Shown here: positions 1-6,882 of the stretch, one piece after another
Numbering within the stretch: position 1 is the first letter of the stretch
How the letters are laid out: every line of letters starts with the position of its first letter
NCBI GenBank assembly: GCA_050294475.1
Contig: JBNKOE010000014.1
Location: 1 to 64,000 of the forward strand
Reading direction: 5' to 3'
Origin: Thalassobellus sp050294475
GTDB taxonomy: Bacteria; Bacteroidota; Bacteroidia; Flavobacteriales; Flavobacteriaceae
Length of the DNA stretch: 64,000 nucleotides
Notes under the pieces: generated by a model
The model's database searches: none
What the model saw: only the letters and a program-made list of their open reading frames with translations
What the model was told of the DNA's origin: nothing
Program-made: the position numbers and the translations under genes

Positions 1-1
1 A

Positions 2-106
2 AAACTGGCCTTGATAGCCGTTGCAAACAAACTATTGAAACAGGCATTTGCTATTGCAAAATCAGGAAGGCCGTACGATGAAAACTTTGTTTCAAAATTA
101 GCCTAA
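2..106 (+). CDS. IS110-family transposase, C-terminal end (runs off left edge)
   Basis: An open frame enters from the left edge and gives 34 residues before a TAA at 104-106. It contains ALIAVANKLLKQAF followed by SGRPYDENF, which resembles the C-terminal end of IS110-family (DEDD/Transposase_20) transposases of Bacteroidota. The rest of the gene lies outside the window, so activity cannot be judged. Only about 28 bases separate the stop from the first cassette-site bases at 135. A short 3' flank like this fits the IS110 subgroup, whose guide-RNA-coding flank lies at the other end. It sits directly against a truncated attC-like site. Confidence 0.75.
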   Translation, partial: KLALIAVANKLLKQAFAIAKSGRPYDENFVSKLA

Positions 107-138
107 AATTGCTTGTTTTTTAACTCAGTTCTTTGTTG
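107..138 (-). repeat. Truncated attC-like site, cut by the IS110 element
   Basis: Read on the minus strand, the cassette ends in TAATGGCAAC at 135-144 and is followed by AAAGAACTG. The four complete sites in the array continue as CAAC-AAT plus a stem arm. Here the stem arm and the second half are missing and the transposase end follows at once. I read this as an attC-like site interrupted by the insertion sequence. The exact IS boundary, somewhere between about 107 and 134, cannot be fixed from this copy alone. Confidence 0.5.
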
Positions 139-149
139 CCATTAGTTTT

Positions 150-539
150 TTATTCCGCTTTTGTTTTTACCGGAACTAAAAATTTATGATTGAAATTTTC
201 TCCGTTTTCAATTCGTTCGGTTACTTGTATTTCCAATTTTCCATTCACAAGAGTTTTTTCAATCGGAGTTATTGTAAATCGGAAACCACTTTTATCGGCT
301 TGATTTACCATAATTCCTGGTCCGAAAACGATGAACTTTTGGTTGTCTATATTTTCAGTTACAAAATTTGCTTTGGTCGGTTTTCCCACAACTAAATATT
401 CCTCATTGTTTTCTAGAACCATTTCTACTTTTTTGTCCGCTTTTGAGTAAACAAAATCCGATTGCGTTTTATTTCCGCAGCTTGCTAAGGTCAGAGTTAT
501 TATTCCGCAAACTATGTAGTTCAAAATCCTAATTTTCAT
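150..539 (-). CDS. Hypothetical lipoprotein, array cassette 0 (second gene)
   Basis: This gene encodes 129 residues. The N-terminus is a lipoprotein signal (hydrophobic ITLTLAS, then Cys at about residue 21 as LASCGN), so the product is probably anchored in a membrane. The rest is beta-rich without a family I recognise. Its start overlaps the end of the upstream gene (529-804) by 11 bases, so the two are likely translated together as one two-gene cassette. The cassette runs from GTTG at 135 to CAAC at 846, with matched ends GTTGCCATTA and TAATGGCAAC. The function is unknown. Confidence 0.7.
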   Translation of the reverse strand: MKIRILNYIVCGIITLTLASCGNKTQSDFVYSKADKKVEMVLENNEEYLVVGKPTKANFVTENIDNQKFIVFGPGIMVNQADKSGFRFTITPIEKTLVNGKLEIQVTERIENGENFNHKFLVPVKTKAE

Positions 540-804
540 TTAATTTCTGTGTTTCTTCATCATCAATGTTATAAATGATATTTAAATCTTTATTTTCTCT
601 TATAAAGAAATACATGCCTGCGGATAGAAAGAACCATAATAAATAGGACTCAAAATCCGTTGATTTTCTCCAAAATATTTGTCGAATAATCCAAAACCAA
701 CAATAGAAGTTAGCTGACCAAACATATATTTTTTTACACCAAAATTCTATATTTTTATAATTAGATTTAAACGAATTATTTTTCATCGGTTTATTAGATT
801 TCAT
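529..804 (-). CDS. Hypothetical small membrane protein, array cassette 0 (first gene)
   Basis: This gene encodes 91 residues, rich in Trp, Phe and Tyr. There is a probable membrane segment around residues 55-70 (YLLWFFLSAGMYFFI), preceded by an aromatic amphipathic stretch. A second ATG at codon 7 could also be the start. It overlaps the following lipoprotein gene by 11 bases and has a leader of about 40 bases after the cassette terminus at 843-846. I do not recognise a family. A small membrane protein paired with a lipoprotein is a common kind of integron cassette cargo, but that comparison is inference. Confidence 0.6.
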   Translation of the reverse strand: MKSNKPMKNNSFKSNYKNIEFWCKKIYVWSANFYCWFWIIRQIFWRKSTDFESYLLWFFLSAGMYFFIRENKDLNIIYNIDDEETQKLNEN

Positions 805-842
805 TATTTTTTAATCAATCCGCTATTTTTTTTAATTAATGG

Positions 843-1036
843 CAACGGCTCAGTATATGAAAAGTAGCGCTGAAAATAAGCTGTTACTTTTCGGATGAAA
901 CACAAGCCGAATTTTTAAATTTTACTATTTATCTTTTTACTTGGAAATTGTCAAATTTAAAAATTTGGCAACTTTCCAAAAACGCCCAAACCTTTGTATT
1001 AGCAATGACTTGCGCTATTTTTTATATACATTGTTG
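843..1036 (-). repeat. attC-like recombination site A (between cassettes 0 and 1)
   Basis: On the plus strand the site opens with CAAC (843-846), then an arm at 853-870. It closes with the pairing arm at 1012-1029 and ATT-GTTG (1033-1036). The two 18-base arms pair with two mismatches. The linkers are unequal: six bases (GGCTCA) on one side and three (AAT on the other strand) on the other, leaving extra-helical bases as in folded attC sites. The bases outside CAAC and GTTG do not match each other, but each matches the far end of its own cassette. At about 194 bases this is the longest site of the array. Confidence 0.7.
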
Positions 1037-1043
1037 TGCACCG

Positions 1044-2489
1044 TTATTTTCTGTTTTCAAATCTTTCTTTCACTATCGACAGTAATTTATTTTCTGTTTC
1101 CAACATTGTCTTTTTTATAAATTCAAATATTTGCTTATTCTCTTTAATTAAAAAATCAGACGAACTCCATTTGAAATTTTTAATGATTTCTTTGCGAGTC
1201 CAATCTGTTTCATTATATTCTGTGAAAGCATAAAAGAATTTAATGTCTTTCTTCGAAATTATAAAGGTTAATAATAATGCGTGTTGTTTTAGGTTTGGAA
1301 ACAATGGCACAAAATCAATTGTAGCATATTTAAAAGGAATATCTAATTGTTGCTCAAATCCTTTTAAATCACTTCTATATTTAGTGACAATCTTGTTACC
1401 TCTCATCATACTAGCTAAACTTTGTCCAAAAGGGTTACCTCTTGTTTCTTCTTCTTGATAAGGTATCTTGTCATAATCAGCTCTGGCAAAATATTCGTTT
1501 GGATTGTCCTCTAACCATCTAGCAATTAAAGTTCCTTTTGGTAAATACCGTAAATTATGTTCAAACGCATTTTTATAGCTGTAGAGCTCTTTCAGTTCTG
1601 TCTGTAAATCCGTTGTCTCTATTAAATGCTTTATTTCATTAAGAAGCGTTTCGACTTCGTCTTTATTTGAGTAGATTTCAGCATCTTTTTTAATCTTTTC
1701 TATATAAGAGTTATATACAACTACTTCTTCCTCTTTTGAATTGTCAGTTTCTTTATTAGACTCTTTTACATACTTTGATATTACTTTTTGTAATTCTGGT
1801 GATGTGTCTAGAAATCTTTCGGTATGGTCAGCTTGAGTTATAAAAAAGGGTGTTTGTTCTGTACTTTTTTCAAACTCGTCTGAAATGTAATCAATAATAT
1901 CTTTATATCTAATTGATGGCTTGTCGCTTTTATCTATAGCTTTTAAGAAACTCTTGGTGAAATCGCTTAATTCATTATTTTGATAAGAATATTGAGATGT
2001 CATACTTGAATGTAAAAAATAACACTTGTCAAAACTGTCAGCTGTTTTGTGATAGTATTTTTCTACAATATTAGTATTTCCTTTGATGTATGAAACTCCT
2101 GATTGACAAGCATCAATAACCTTTGTTACCATTTTAGGTTTGATACTTTTTATCATACTATCTATTTCCGAATTCTGAAGTGAGGTTTGTCTTTTTTGAT
2201 TTTCATCAAAATCGGAAAGTATATAATAAAATTCATTGCTTATAAAACTTCCGTGACCTGAAAAGTAAAAAAATAACTCCTCTACATCTTGACTTTTCCA
2301 ATCTTCAAATAATTTTGATAGCTCAGATTTGATTTTGCTACTTTCAACATTTTTCTCAAAAATCTTAATCTCGTCAAATTCTTTAGAGGTGTTTAATACT
2401 TCTGAAATTGCTTTGATGTCATTATCACAACCAGGTAGATTGTTGTAATGTTCGTATTCACTAATTCCGATTAATATTCCTATTCTCAT
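1044..2489 (-). CDS. Caspase-family (C14-like) cysteine protease, array cassette 1
   Basis: This gene encodes 481 residues. The N-terminal 230 residues have a caspase-like peptidase fold. The probable catalytic His79 lies in FYFSGHGSF and Cys128 in VIDACQSG, the usual strand-end positions of the family. The C-terminal half (about 240-481) is charged, with a coiled-coil-prone part near 255-310 and then an unrecognised globular region. There is no signal peptide, so it should act in the cytoplasm. Bacterial caspase homologues are often effectors in cell-suicide immunity, but no partner gene lies in this cassette. The cassette ends match (GTTGTGCACC at 1033-1042 and GGTGCACAAC at 2513-2522). The target is unknown. 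Confidence 0.8.
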   Translation of the reverse strand: MRIGILIGISEYEHYNNLPGCDNDIKAISEVLNTSKEFDEIKIFEKNVESSKIKSELSKLFEDWKSQDVEELFFYFSGHGSFISNEFYYILSDFDENQKRQTSLQNSEIDSMIKSIKPKMVTKVIDACQSGVSYIKGNTNIVEKYYHKTADSFDKCYFLHSSMTSQYSYQNNELSDFTKSFLKAIDKSDKPSIRYKDIIDYISDEFEKSTEQTPFFITQADHTERFLDTSPELQKVISKYVKESNKETDNSKEEEVVVYNSYIEKIKKDAEIYSNKDEVETLLNEIKHLIETTDLQTELKELYSYKNAFEHNLRYLPKGTLIARWLEDNPNEYFARADYDKIPYQEEETRGNPFGQSLASMMRGNKIVTKYRSDLKGFEQQLDIPFKYATIDFVPLFPNLKQHALLLTFIISKKDIKFFYAFTEYNETDWTRKEIIKNFKWSSSDFLIKENKQIFEFIKKTMLETENKLLSIVKERFENRK

Positions 2490-2518
2490 TTATTCGGGAA
2501 GTTTGTTTTAATGGTGCA

Positions 2519-2643
2519 CAACGACTCGAATATGGGGCGTTTGGCATTTCAATGCTCCAAGCTATCAAACCGCTATATATTTTATTAAATGTTACCATGT
2601 TCAAAATTAGCACTTTCCGCCAAATGACCTATATTTATTGTTG
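2519..2643 (-). repeat. attC-like recombination site B (between cassettes 1 and 2)
   Basis: The site runs 125 bases from CAAC (2519-2522) to GTTG (2640-2643). The arms are AATATGGGGCGTTTGGC on the left and its imperfect complement ending near 2638 on the right; 14 of 17 positions pair. The linkers are GACTCG on one side and about three bases on the other, as in the other sites. The loop between the arms has no open frame. The length is nearly identical to sites C and D. Confidence 0.7.
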
Positions 2644-2657
2644 TGTGTTCGCCTTTT

Positions 2658-3218
2658 TTATTGTTCATTATCATGTTTCCACCAGTCTTTTCCGTGTACT
2701 TTCTTTAGTTCTAGCGTATAGTTAATTCTCTTTCTTATTTCTTCAAAATCATTTTCCTGACATATTCCTAATCTTAGAGTCTTCTTTGGAACATTTGAGA
2801 ATTTCCCAGTTGCAACATGCAATTCTTTTATTATTTCAGGAATCAATTCTTTAAATTCAAATATACATGTGTGTTTATGTCCATGTTCTATTGAATCTAT
2901 AGGAAACCAACCTTCATATATTGATTGTGTCAAAACAAAGTTGGTTATTACAAATCTTTTGGGATTATCAAGGTCAAAAATGCAATTAAATCGTTTTGGA
3001 ATCGTAAAGTCAGCATAGGCATACAATGTGAATAATGCTATCTCGTTATTCTGTCTCTTCCAGTTTATAAACTTTTCATAACTATCTCCCTTATCCATCT
3101 TTCTGGATTCAGCTCTCGAAATACATTCTCTTTGCCAAATCGCAACTGACTCATCCGAAAATATTTCTTCTGCAAATAAATATCTTTCTTGTGGTTTACA
3201 TTCTTGTTCACTTCTCAT
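2658..3218 (-). CDS. Hypothetical protein, array cassette 2
   Basis: This gene encodes 186 residues, cytoplasmic, with no signal peptide or membrane segment. It is rich in Glu, Lys and aromatic residues, ends in a Lys/Trp/His-rich tail (KDWWKHDNEQ), and matches no family I can name. The start codon lies 30 bases after the cassette terminus (ACACACAAC, 3240-3248), and the stop lies about 15 bases before the opposite terminus (GTTGTGTGT, 2640-2648). Tight packing of one frame between two sites is typical of cassette genes. Expression probably depends on read-through from neighbours, because no promoter was seen in the short leader. Confidence 0.65.
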   Translation of the reverse strand: MRSEQECKPQERYLFAEEIFSDESVAIWQRECISRAESRKMDKGDSYEKFINWKRQNNEIALFTLYAYADFTIPKRFNCIFDLDNPKRFVITNFVLTQSIYEGWFPIDSIEHGHKHTCIFEFKELIPEIIKELHVATGKFSNVPKKTLRLGICQENDFEEIRKRINYTLELKKVHGKDWWKHDNEQ

Positions 3219-3244
3219 TTACGACTTGGTCTTTAGGTGACACA

Positions 3245-3371
3245 CAACGGTCTCGTATAACCGTCAGTTACGGGTTAATATGCGTTAATTTTCGGTTTAT
3301 CACAGGCTTTAGCAATTCCGAGTGGATTCGGACGTAGTCGAATCCGCCGTAATTGCGGTTATACATTGTTG
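3245..3371 (-). repeat. attC-like recombination site C (between cassettes 2 and 3)
   Basis: The site runs 127 bases from CAAC (3245-3248) to GTTG (3368-3371). The left arm GTATAACCG plus CAGTTACGG pairs with the right arm read as GTATAACCG plus CAATTACGG, with one bulged T. The linkers are GGTCTC and AAT. A second inner hairpin lies in the loop (GGATTCGGAC facing GTCGAATCC). The stop codon of the cassette 3 gene (3359-3361) lies inside the right arm, so this site supplies the gene's final codons and its stop. Confidence 0.75.
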
Positions 3372-3880
3372 GCAGTAGTTTTTATTTTTCCCATTATTCC
3401 CTCGTTAGTGTTTTTGTCAATAAATCCGCTTTCTAATCCAGACCTAATGTCCAAATTCTGATGTTCAATTATATTTTCTCCAAATTCGAATTTGTTCCGT
3501 ATTTTTTTTAAGTCAAACACTTTGTCAAAATAAATCCAATCCGCTTTACTTTCAGACCAGGCTTTTCCGTAAAATGTAATTCTCGTATTTTCCTCAATTA
3601 ATTTTTTCGCTAAACGTTTCAATTCAGCCGAACGAATTGAGTTAGAAAAGTCAGAGAAGTAATTCTCAAATTCAATTAATTTTTCTCCGATTTTAAATTC
3701 ATAACCGAGGCTGTCAACAACAATTCTGCTTAAAATTCCATTCAGGTCAGAAACAGATTGTAATGAATTCAAATTCCGATACAATGATTTTAGAATTCCA
3801 TTGTCAGGATTCCGTTTGATTTCAGAATCTAATTCCGATAATAATTTGTCTTTTTCAGTTTTAAAGTTCGTCATTTTCAA
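3359..3880 (-). CDS. Hypothetical protein, array cassette 3, terminated inside the attC-like site
   Basis: This gene encodes 173 residues with no signal peptide. It is Leu/Ser/Lys-rich and largely helical by composition, with a short segment AWSESKADWIYFDKVFDL near the middle. No family is recognised. The reading frame runs through the cassette terminus TACTGCCAAC and ends ...TTANNV at a TAA within the site's stem arm. The leader is only 12 bases. The cassette ends GTTGGCAGTA (3368-3377) and TACTGCCAAC (3883-3892) are exact complements. Confidence 0.6.
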   Translation of the reverse strand: MKMTNFKTEKDKLLSELDSEIKRNPDNGILKSLYRNLNSLQSVSDLNGILSRIVVDSLGYEFKIGEKLIEFENYFSDFSNSIRSAELKRLAKKLIEENTRITFYGKAWSESKADWIYFDKVFDLKKIRNKFEFGENIIEHQNLDIRSGLESGFIDKNTNEGIMGKIKTTANNV

Positions 3881-3888
3881 ATTACTGC

Positions 3889-4013
3889 CAACGGTCTCGG
3901 CTATGAGTAGTTACGTGGGTTAGCACTTAACTTTGCAGGTACACACCAAACTGAAAATCCGCAAGGATTTTCAGAAGAAGGCGAGATCAAGCAATTACTT
4001 ATAGCCATTGTTG
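3889..4013 (-). repeat. attC-like recombination site D (between cassettes 3 and 4)
   Basis: The site runs 125 bases from CAAC (3889-3892) to GTTG (4010-4013). The arms GGCTATGAGTAGTTACGTG and, read from the other strand, GGCTATAAGTAATTGCTTG agree at 15 of 19 positions. The linkers are GGTCTC and AAT, identical to those of site C. A separate inner hairpin (CTGAAAATCC facing GGATTTTCAG) forms the tip of the fold. Confidence 0.75.
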
Positions 4014-4024
4014 TAACCAGTACT

Positions 4025-4732
4025 TTATTCAATGTATTTATAAAATGTAATATTCTTATTGGTCAAATCTAATTTTACTAATCCGCTTCTAATTCCCATA
4101 TAAACATTTTCGTTATCAACTACCGCAATTGAATTCGGATATAAACTTGACCAAAACGTATTTTCAAAAATCAATTCTTTTTTAAAATCCTTAACAACAT
4201 AAAAATTTTGATGTGTAGCTATTAATAACTTATTTCCATAAATCCTAAAAGCCTCTGGTGCATCGTCAAATTCCATTATGTTTTTGTATGCAAAATTCTC
4301 TCCGTCTTTTTTTAATTCAAAAATTGCTCCTCCGCTATAAGATAAATGGGCAAGTCCTTCTATAAAATAGATTTTGTCATTAAATTCAAAAACGAATTTG
4401 ATATTTCCTTCTTTTATTTCTATTTCTTTTTTGTCTTTACCGCTCGGAACAAATGATAATTTTCCGCCCCATTCTCCTCGATTAATTCCGATTAATTTTC
4501 CACCATCTATTTTTAATTCCGCTGTATTTCTTTCTTTTACTTTTTCGATATTCAGTTTATTGTCAATGATTTTTACGCCAAATTCATTTCGAGCGTGATT
4601 CAATTCAAACCATTTGTCAGTACTGACTTTTGGTATTTCAGTTTCGACAAAGTTTTTTGGAATTTCAACTTGAATTTGAGCACAAGCAGTCAAATTTATA
4701 AGTAGAAAGACAATCATTAAAGTTCTGTTCAT
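4025..4732 (-). CDS. Hypothetical lipoprotein, array cassette 4 (proximal cassette)
   Basis: This gene encodes 235 residues. The N-terminus is a lipoprotein signal with Cys at residue 17 (INLTACAQ). The body is made of beta-strand-like segments with repeated DNKLLI and NKIYFIEG-type motifs, resembling a small beta-propeller, but no family can be named. It is the first cassette after the attI-like sequence and would be the best expressed in an integron-type array. The cassette ends GTTGTAACCAGTAC (4010-4023) and GTATTGGTTACAAC (4744-4757) match at 13 of 14 positions. Confidence 0.65.
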   Translation of the reverse strand: MNRTLMIVFLLINLTACAQIQVEIPKNFVETEIPKVSTDKWFELNHARNEFGVKIIDNKLNIEKVKERNTAELKIDGGKLIGINRGEWGGKLSFVPSGKDKKEIEIKEGNIKFVFEFNDKIYFIEGLAHLSYSGGAIFELKKDGENFAYKNIMEFDDAPEAFRIYGNKLLIATHQNFYVVKDFKKELIFENTFWSSLYPNSIAVVDNENVYMGIRSGLVKLDLTNKNITFYKYIE

Positions 4733-4753
4733 CGTTTTTTCTCGTATTGGTTA

Positions 4754-4811
4754 CAACAATTGGATATAGACAATTGTCTATATCCTTCCAAAGGTACAAT
4801 TGTCTATATCC
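4754..4811 (-). other. attI-like site at the start of the cassette array
   Basis: The terminal CAAC of cassette 4 (4754-4757) is not followed by an attC-type arm. Instead there is a perfect 24-base palindrome at 4762-4785 whose half is GGATATAGACAA, then a second copy of ACAATTGTCTATATCC at 4796-4811 (first copy 4770-4785, period 26). A simple core next to direct and inverted recombinase-binding-like repeats is what an attI or primary site looks like. The decayed recombinase gene begins 14 bases further on, which supports this reading. The function is inferred. Confidence 0.55.
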
Positions 4812-4824
4812 ACATTATAAAAAA

Positions 4825-5045
4825 CTAAGATAGTAAATCTTTTGTTTCCGTAAGCGATTTATTAGCTACATACGTGTAAATTTCTGTCGTTTTAATAAAA
4901 CTATGTCTTAGTATATATGGTGTTATTTATTTATTCCAGCTTTTTTAGCTGCTGTAGAAATAATATTTAAAACACTTGTAACACTATATTTGTTTCCTTT
5001 TTACCCTTCAAATAGATATTTGTCGGGACAGTATTCTTTGTGATA
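4825..5045 (-). pseudogene. Decayed tyrosine recombinase (integron integrase/Xer-like), C-terminal part
   Basis: Two minus-strand frames give a recognisable recombinase C-terminus. The upstream part reads KYLFEG, stop (5001-5003), then KGNKYSVTSVLNIISTAAKKAGINK. After a frameshift with a TAA near 4923-4926 it continues ITPYILRHSF, then IKTTEIYTYVANKSL, ending at the stop at 4825-4827. TPHxLRHSF and TTEIYTHVS are conserved in Bacteroidota Xer/IntI-like enzymes and include the Arg and the Tyr nucleophile. About 22 codons normally between these motifs (the segment with the LLGH motif) are deleted. The gene is certainly dead. It points toward the array with its 3' end, as in integrons where intI is co-oriented with the cassettes. 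Confidence 0.75.
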
Positions 5046-5159
5046 TTATACATAGGGGCATTGGATAATTCCCCTTGCTACCGCTAGTTTGCAACTAGTA
5101 GTTATATTCTTCACATCGCTTCCCTAAACTTCACTTAGAGACAATATAAAAAACCTAAA
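5046..5159. other. Non-coding remnant between integrase pseudogene and yifB
   Basis: No frame or clear integrase similarity could be followed beyond 5048. There is a small inverted repeat around CTAGTTTGCAACTAG (5082-5096) and otherwise AT-rich filler. It may be further decayed integrase sequence, but nothing supports a specific call. Confidence 0.3.
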
Positions 5160-5184
5160 AGAGATTCCTGCCTGCTCAGGAATT
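5160..5184 (-). terminator. Probable intrinsic terminator of yifB
   Basis: ATTCCTG (5164-5170) and CAGGAAT (5177-5183) form a 7-bp stem with a 6-base loop. It lies just beyond the yifB stop codon at 5187 and is followed on the minus strand by CTCTTTTAGG. The T-tract is short, so termination strength is uncertain. Confidence 0.5.
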
Positions 5185-5186
5185 TA

Positions 5187-6722
5187 TTACCCCAACCAAC
5201 CTTCACGATCCAAACTTCTATACTGAATCGCTTCACTAATATGCGAGCCATTAATAGCTTCAACACATTCTAAATCGGCAATGGTTCTAGACACTTTAAG
5301 TATTCTATCGTAAGCACGTGCCGATAAATTTAAACGCTCCATAGCTGTTTTTAAAAGTTGCTTAGATGCGTCGTCTAATACGCAATGTTTTCTTATTTGC
5401 TTCACATTCATTTGCGCATTGTAATGCACAGTATCAGACTCTTTAAAGCGTTCGGTTTGAATTTCTCTAGCTTTGGTAACACGTTTTCTTATTTCTACCG
5501 AGGTTTCACTTTTTCGCTCTTCTGATAATTTTTCAAAAGGCACTGGTGTGACTTCAATATGAATATCAATTCTGTCTAAAAGTGGTCCTGAAATTTTACT
5601 TAAATAACGTTGCATTTCGGCAGGACTTGAAGTTACAGGTGCATTAGGATCGTTAAAATAACCACCTGGACTCGGATTCATACTCGCTACCAACATAAAC
5701 GACGATGGATAAGTCACTGTAAACTTTGCTCTTGAAATCGTAACTTCTCTATCTTCTAACGGCTGACGCATCACTTCTAAAACCTCACGCTTAAACTCTG
5801 GAAGTTCATCTAAAAACAACACACCATTATGCGATAAGGATATTTCTCCTGGTTGCGGATAACTACCTCCTCCAACAAGTGCGACATTTGAAATTGTGTG
5901 ATGTGGACTTCTAAAAGGACGTTGTGCCATCAACCCTGTATCTTTTACACGACCAACAACCGAATGTATTTTTGTAGTTTCTAAAGCTTCATGCAAAGTC
6001 ATTGGTGGCAGAATACTAGGTAAACGTTTTGCTAACATGGTTTTTCCGGCTCCTGGAGGACCAATTAAAATAATATTATGTCCGCCAGCTGCTGCAATTT
6101 CCATACAGCGTTTAATACCTTCTTGTCCTTTAACATCGGAAAAATCAAACTCTGGGAACTCTAGATTTTTTTCAAATTCCTCACGTGTATTTATTATGGT
6201 TTGTTCTAAGGGTTCGCCTTTATCAAAAAAGTTGATAACTTGTTCAATATTTTCTACACCATAAACTTCCAAATCGTTAACAATAGCGGCTTCTTTAGCA
6301 TTTTCAGCAGGAAGAATAAAACCTTTAAAGCCTTCTTCTCTAGCTTTTACAGCAATAGGTAAAGCACCTTTTATAGGCTGTAAACTACCATCTAATGAGA
6401 GTTCTCCCATTATTAAATACTTTTCTAAATCTTCGGCTTTAATTTGATTTGTAGAAGCTAAAATTCCAATGGCTAAAGTTAAATCATATGCTGAGCCTTC
6501 TTTACGTAAATCGGCTGGCGACATATTAATTATAATCTTTTTTCCTGGAATTCTATAACCGTTATTTTGAAGTGCAGCGGCTATTCTAAAATTACTCTCT
6601 TTAATAGCATTATCTGGCAAACCTACCAAATGATAACCAACTCCTTTATCTACATTAACTTCAACAACAACTGTTGAAGCTTCTACACCGAAAACGGCAC
6701 TGGCAAAAACTTTTTTAAGCAT
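5187..6722 (-). CDS. comM: YifB/ComM family Mg-chelatase-like AAA+ ATPase
   Basis: This gene encodes 511 residues, full length for the family. The order is an N-terminal ChlI/Lon-like domain (about 20-140), an AAA+ core with Walker A GPPGAGKT near residue 220 and Walker B-type LFLDELPEF near 305, then the Mg-chelatase C-terminal helical domain (about 410-505, RAYDRILKVSRTIADLE). In proteobacteria ComM is a hexameric helicase that promotes branch migration during natural transformation. The role in Bacteroidota is assumed by homology. It is a housekeeping gene marking the chromosomal side of the array, with its own terminator at 5160-5184. Confidence 0.93.
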   Translation of the reverse strand: MLKKVFASAVFGVEASTVVVEVNVDKGVGYHLVGLPDNAIKESNFRIAAALQNNGYRIPGKKIIINMSPADLRKEGSAYDLTLAIGILASTNQIKAEDLEKYLIMGELSLDGSLQPIKGALPIAVKAREEGFKGFILPAENAKEAAIVNDLEVYGVENIEQVINFFDKGEPLEQTIINTREEFEKNLEFPEFDFSDVKGQEGIKRCMEIAAAGGHNIILIGPPGAGKTMLAKRLPSILPPMTLHEALETTKIHSVVGRVKDTGLMAQRPFRSPHHTISNVALVGGGSYPQPGEISLSHNGVLFLDELPEFKREVLEVMRQPLEDREVTISRAKFTVTYPSSFMLVASMNPSPGGYFNDPNAPVTSSPAEMQRYLSKISGPLLDRIDIHIEVTPVPFEKLSEERKSETSVEIRKRVTKAREIQTERFKESDTVHYNAQMNVKQIRKHCVLDDASKQLLKTAMERLNLSARAYDRILKVSRTIADLECVEAINGSHISEAIQYRSLDREGWLG

Positions 6723-6882
6723 ATAAATATTTTACTGTTTAAATGTAAGAAATGTATTTTAAAAATCACTAAAACTATTTCTTATATAATAAAAAAACAA
6801 ATAACTAAAATTTCGTCAAGATATCTATTGAGTTAAAAAATATTTACCGAATTAAATGCTTTATTATTACATTGCAGTTAGA

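Noticed and set aside
2..106. Partial housekeeping gene at the left edge
   Set aside because: The 34 residues, ending ...SGRPYDENFVSKLA, fit an IS110-type transposase end much better than any housekeeping protein I know.
805..4024. Reading the cassette spacers as transcription terminators
   Set aside because: The hairpins lack T-runs, share conserved CAAC/GTTG edges and unequal linkers, and their flanks match across the cassette, which terminators do not explain.
805..4024. CRISPR array
   Set aside because: The repeated units are imperfect, 125-194 bases long, and separated by genes rather than short unique spacers.
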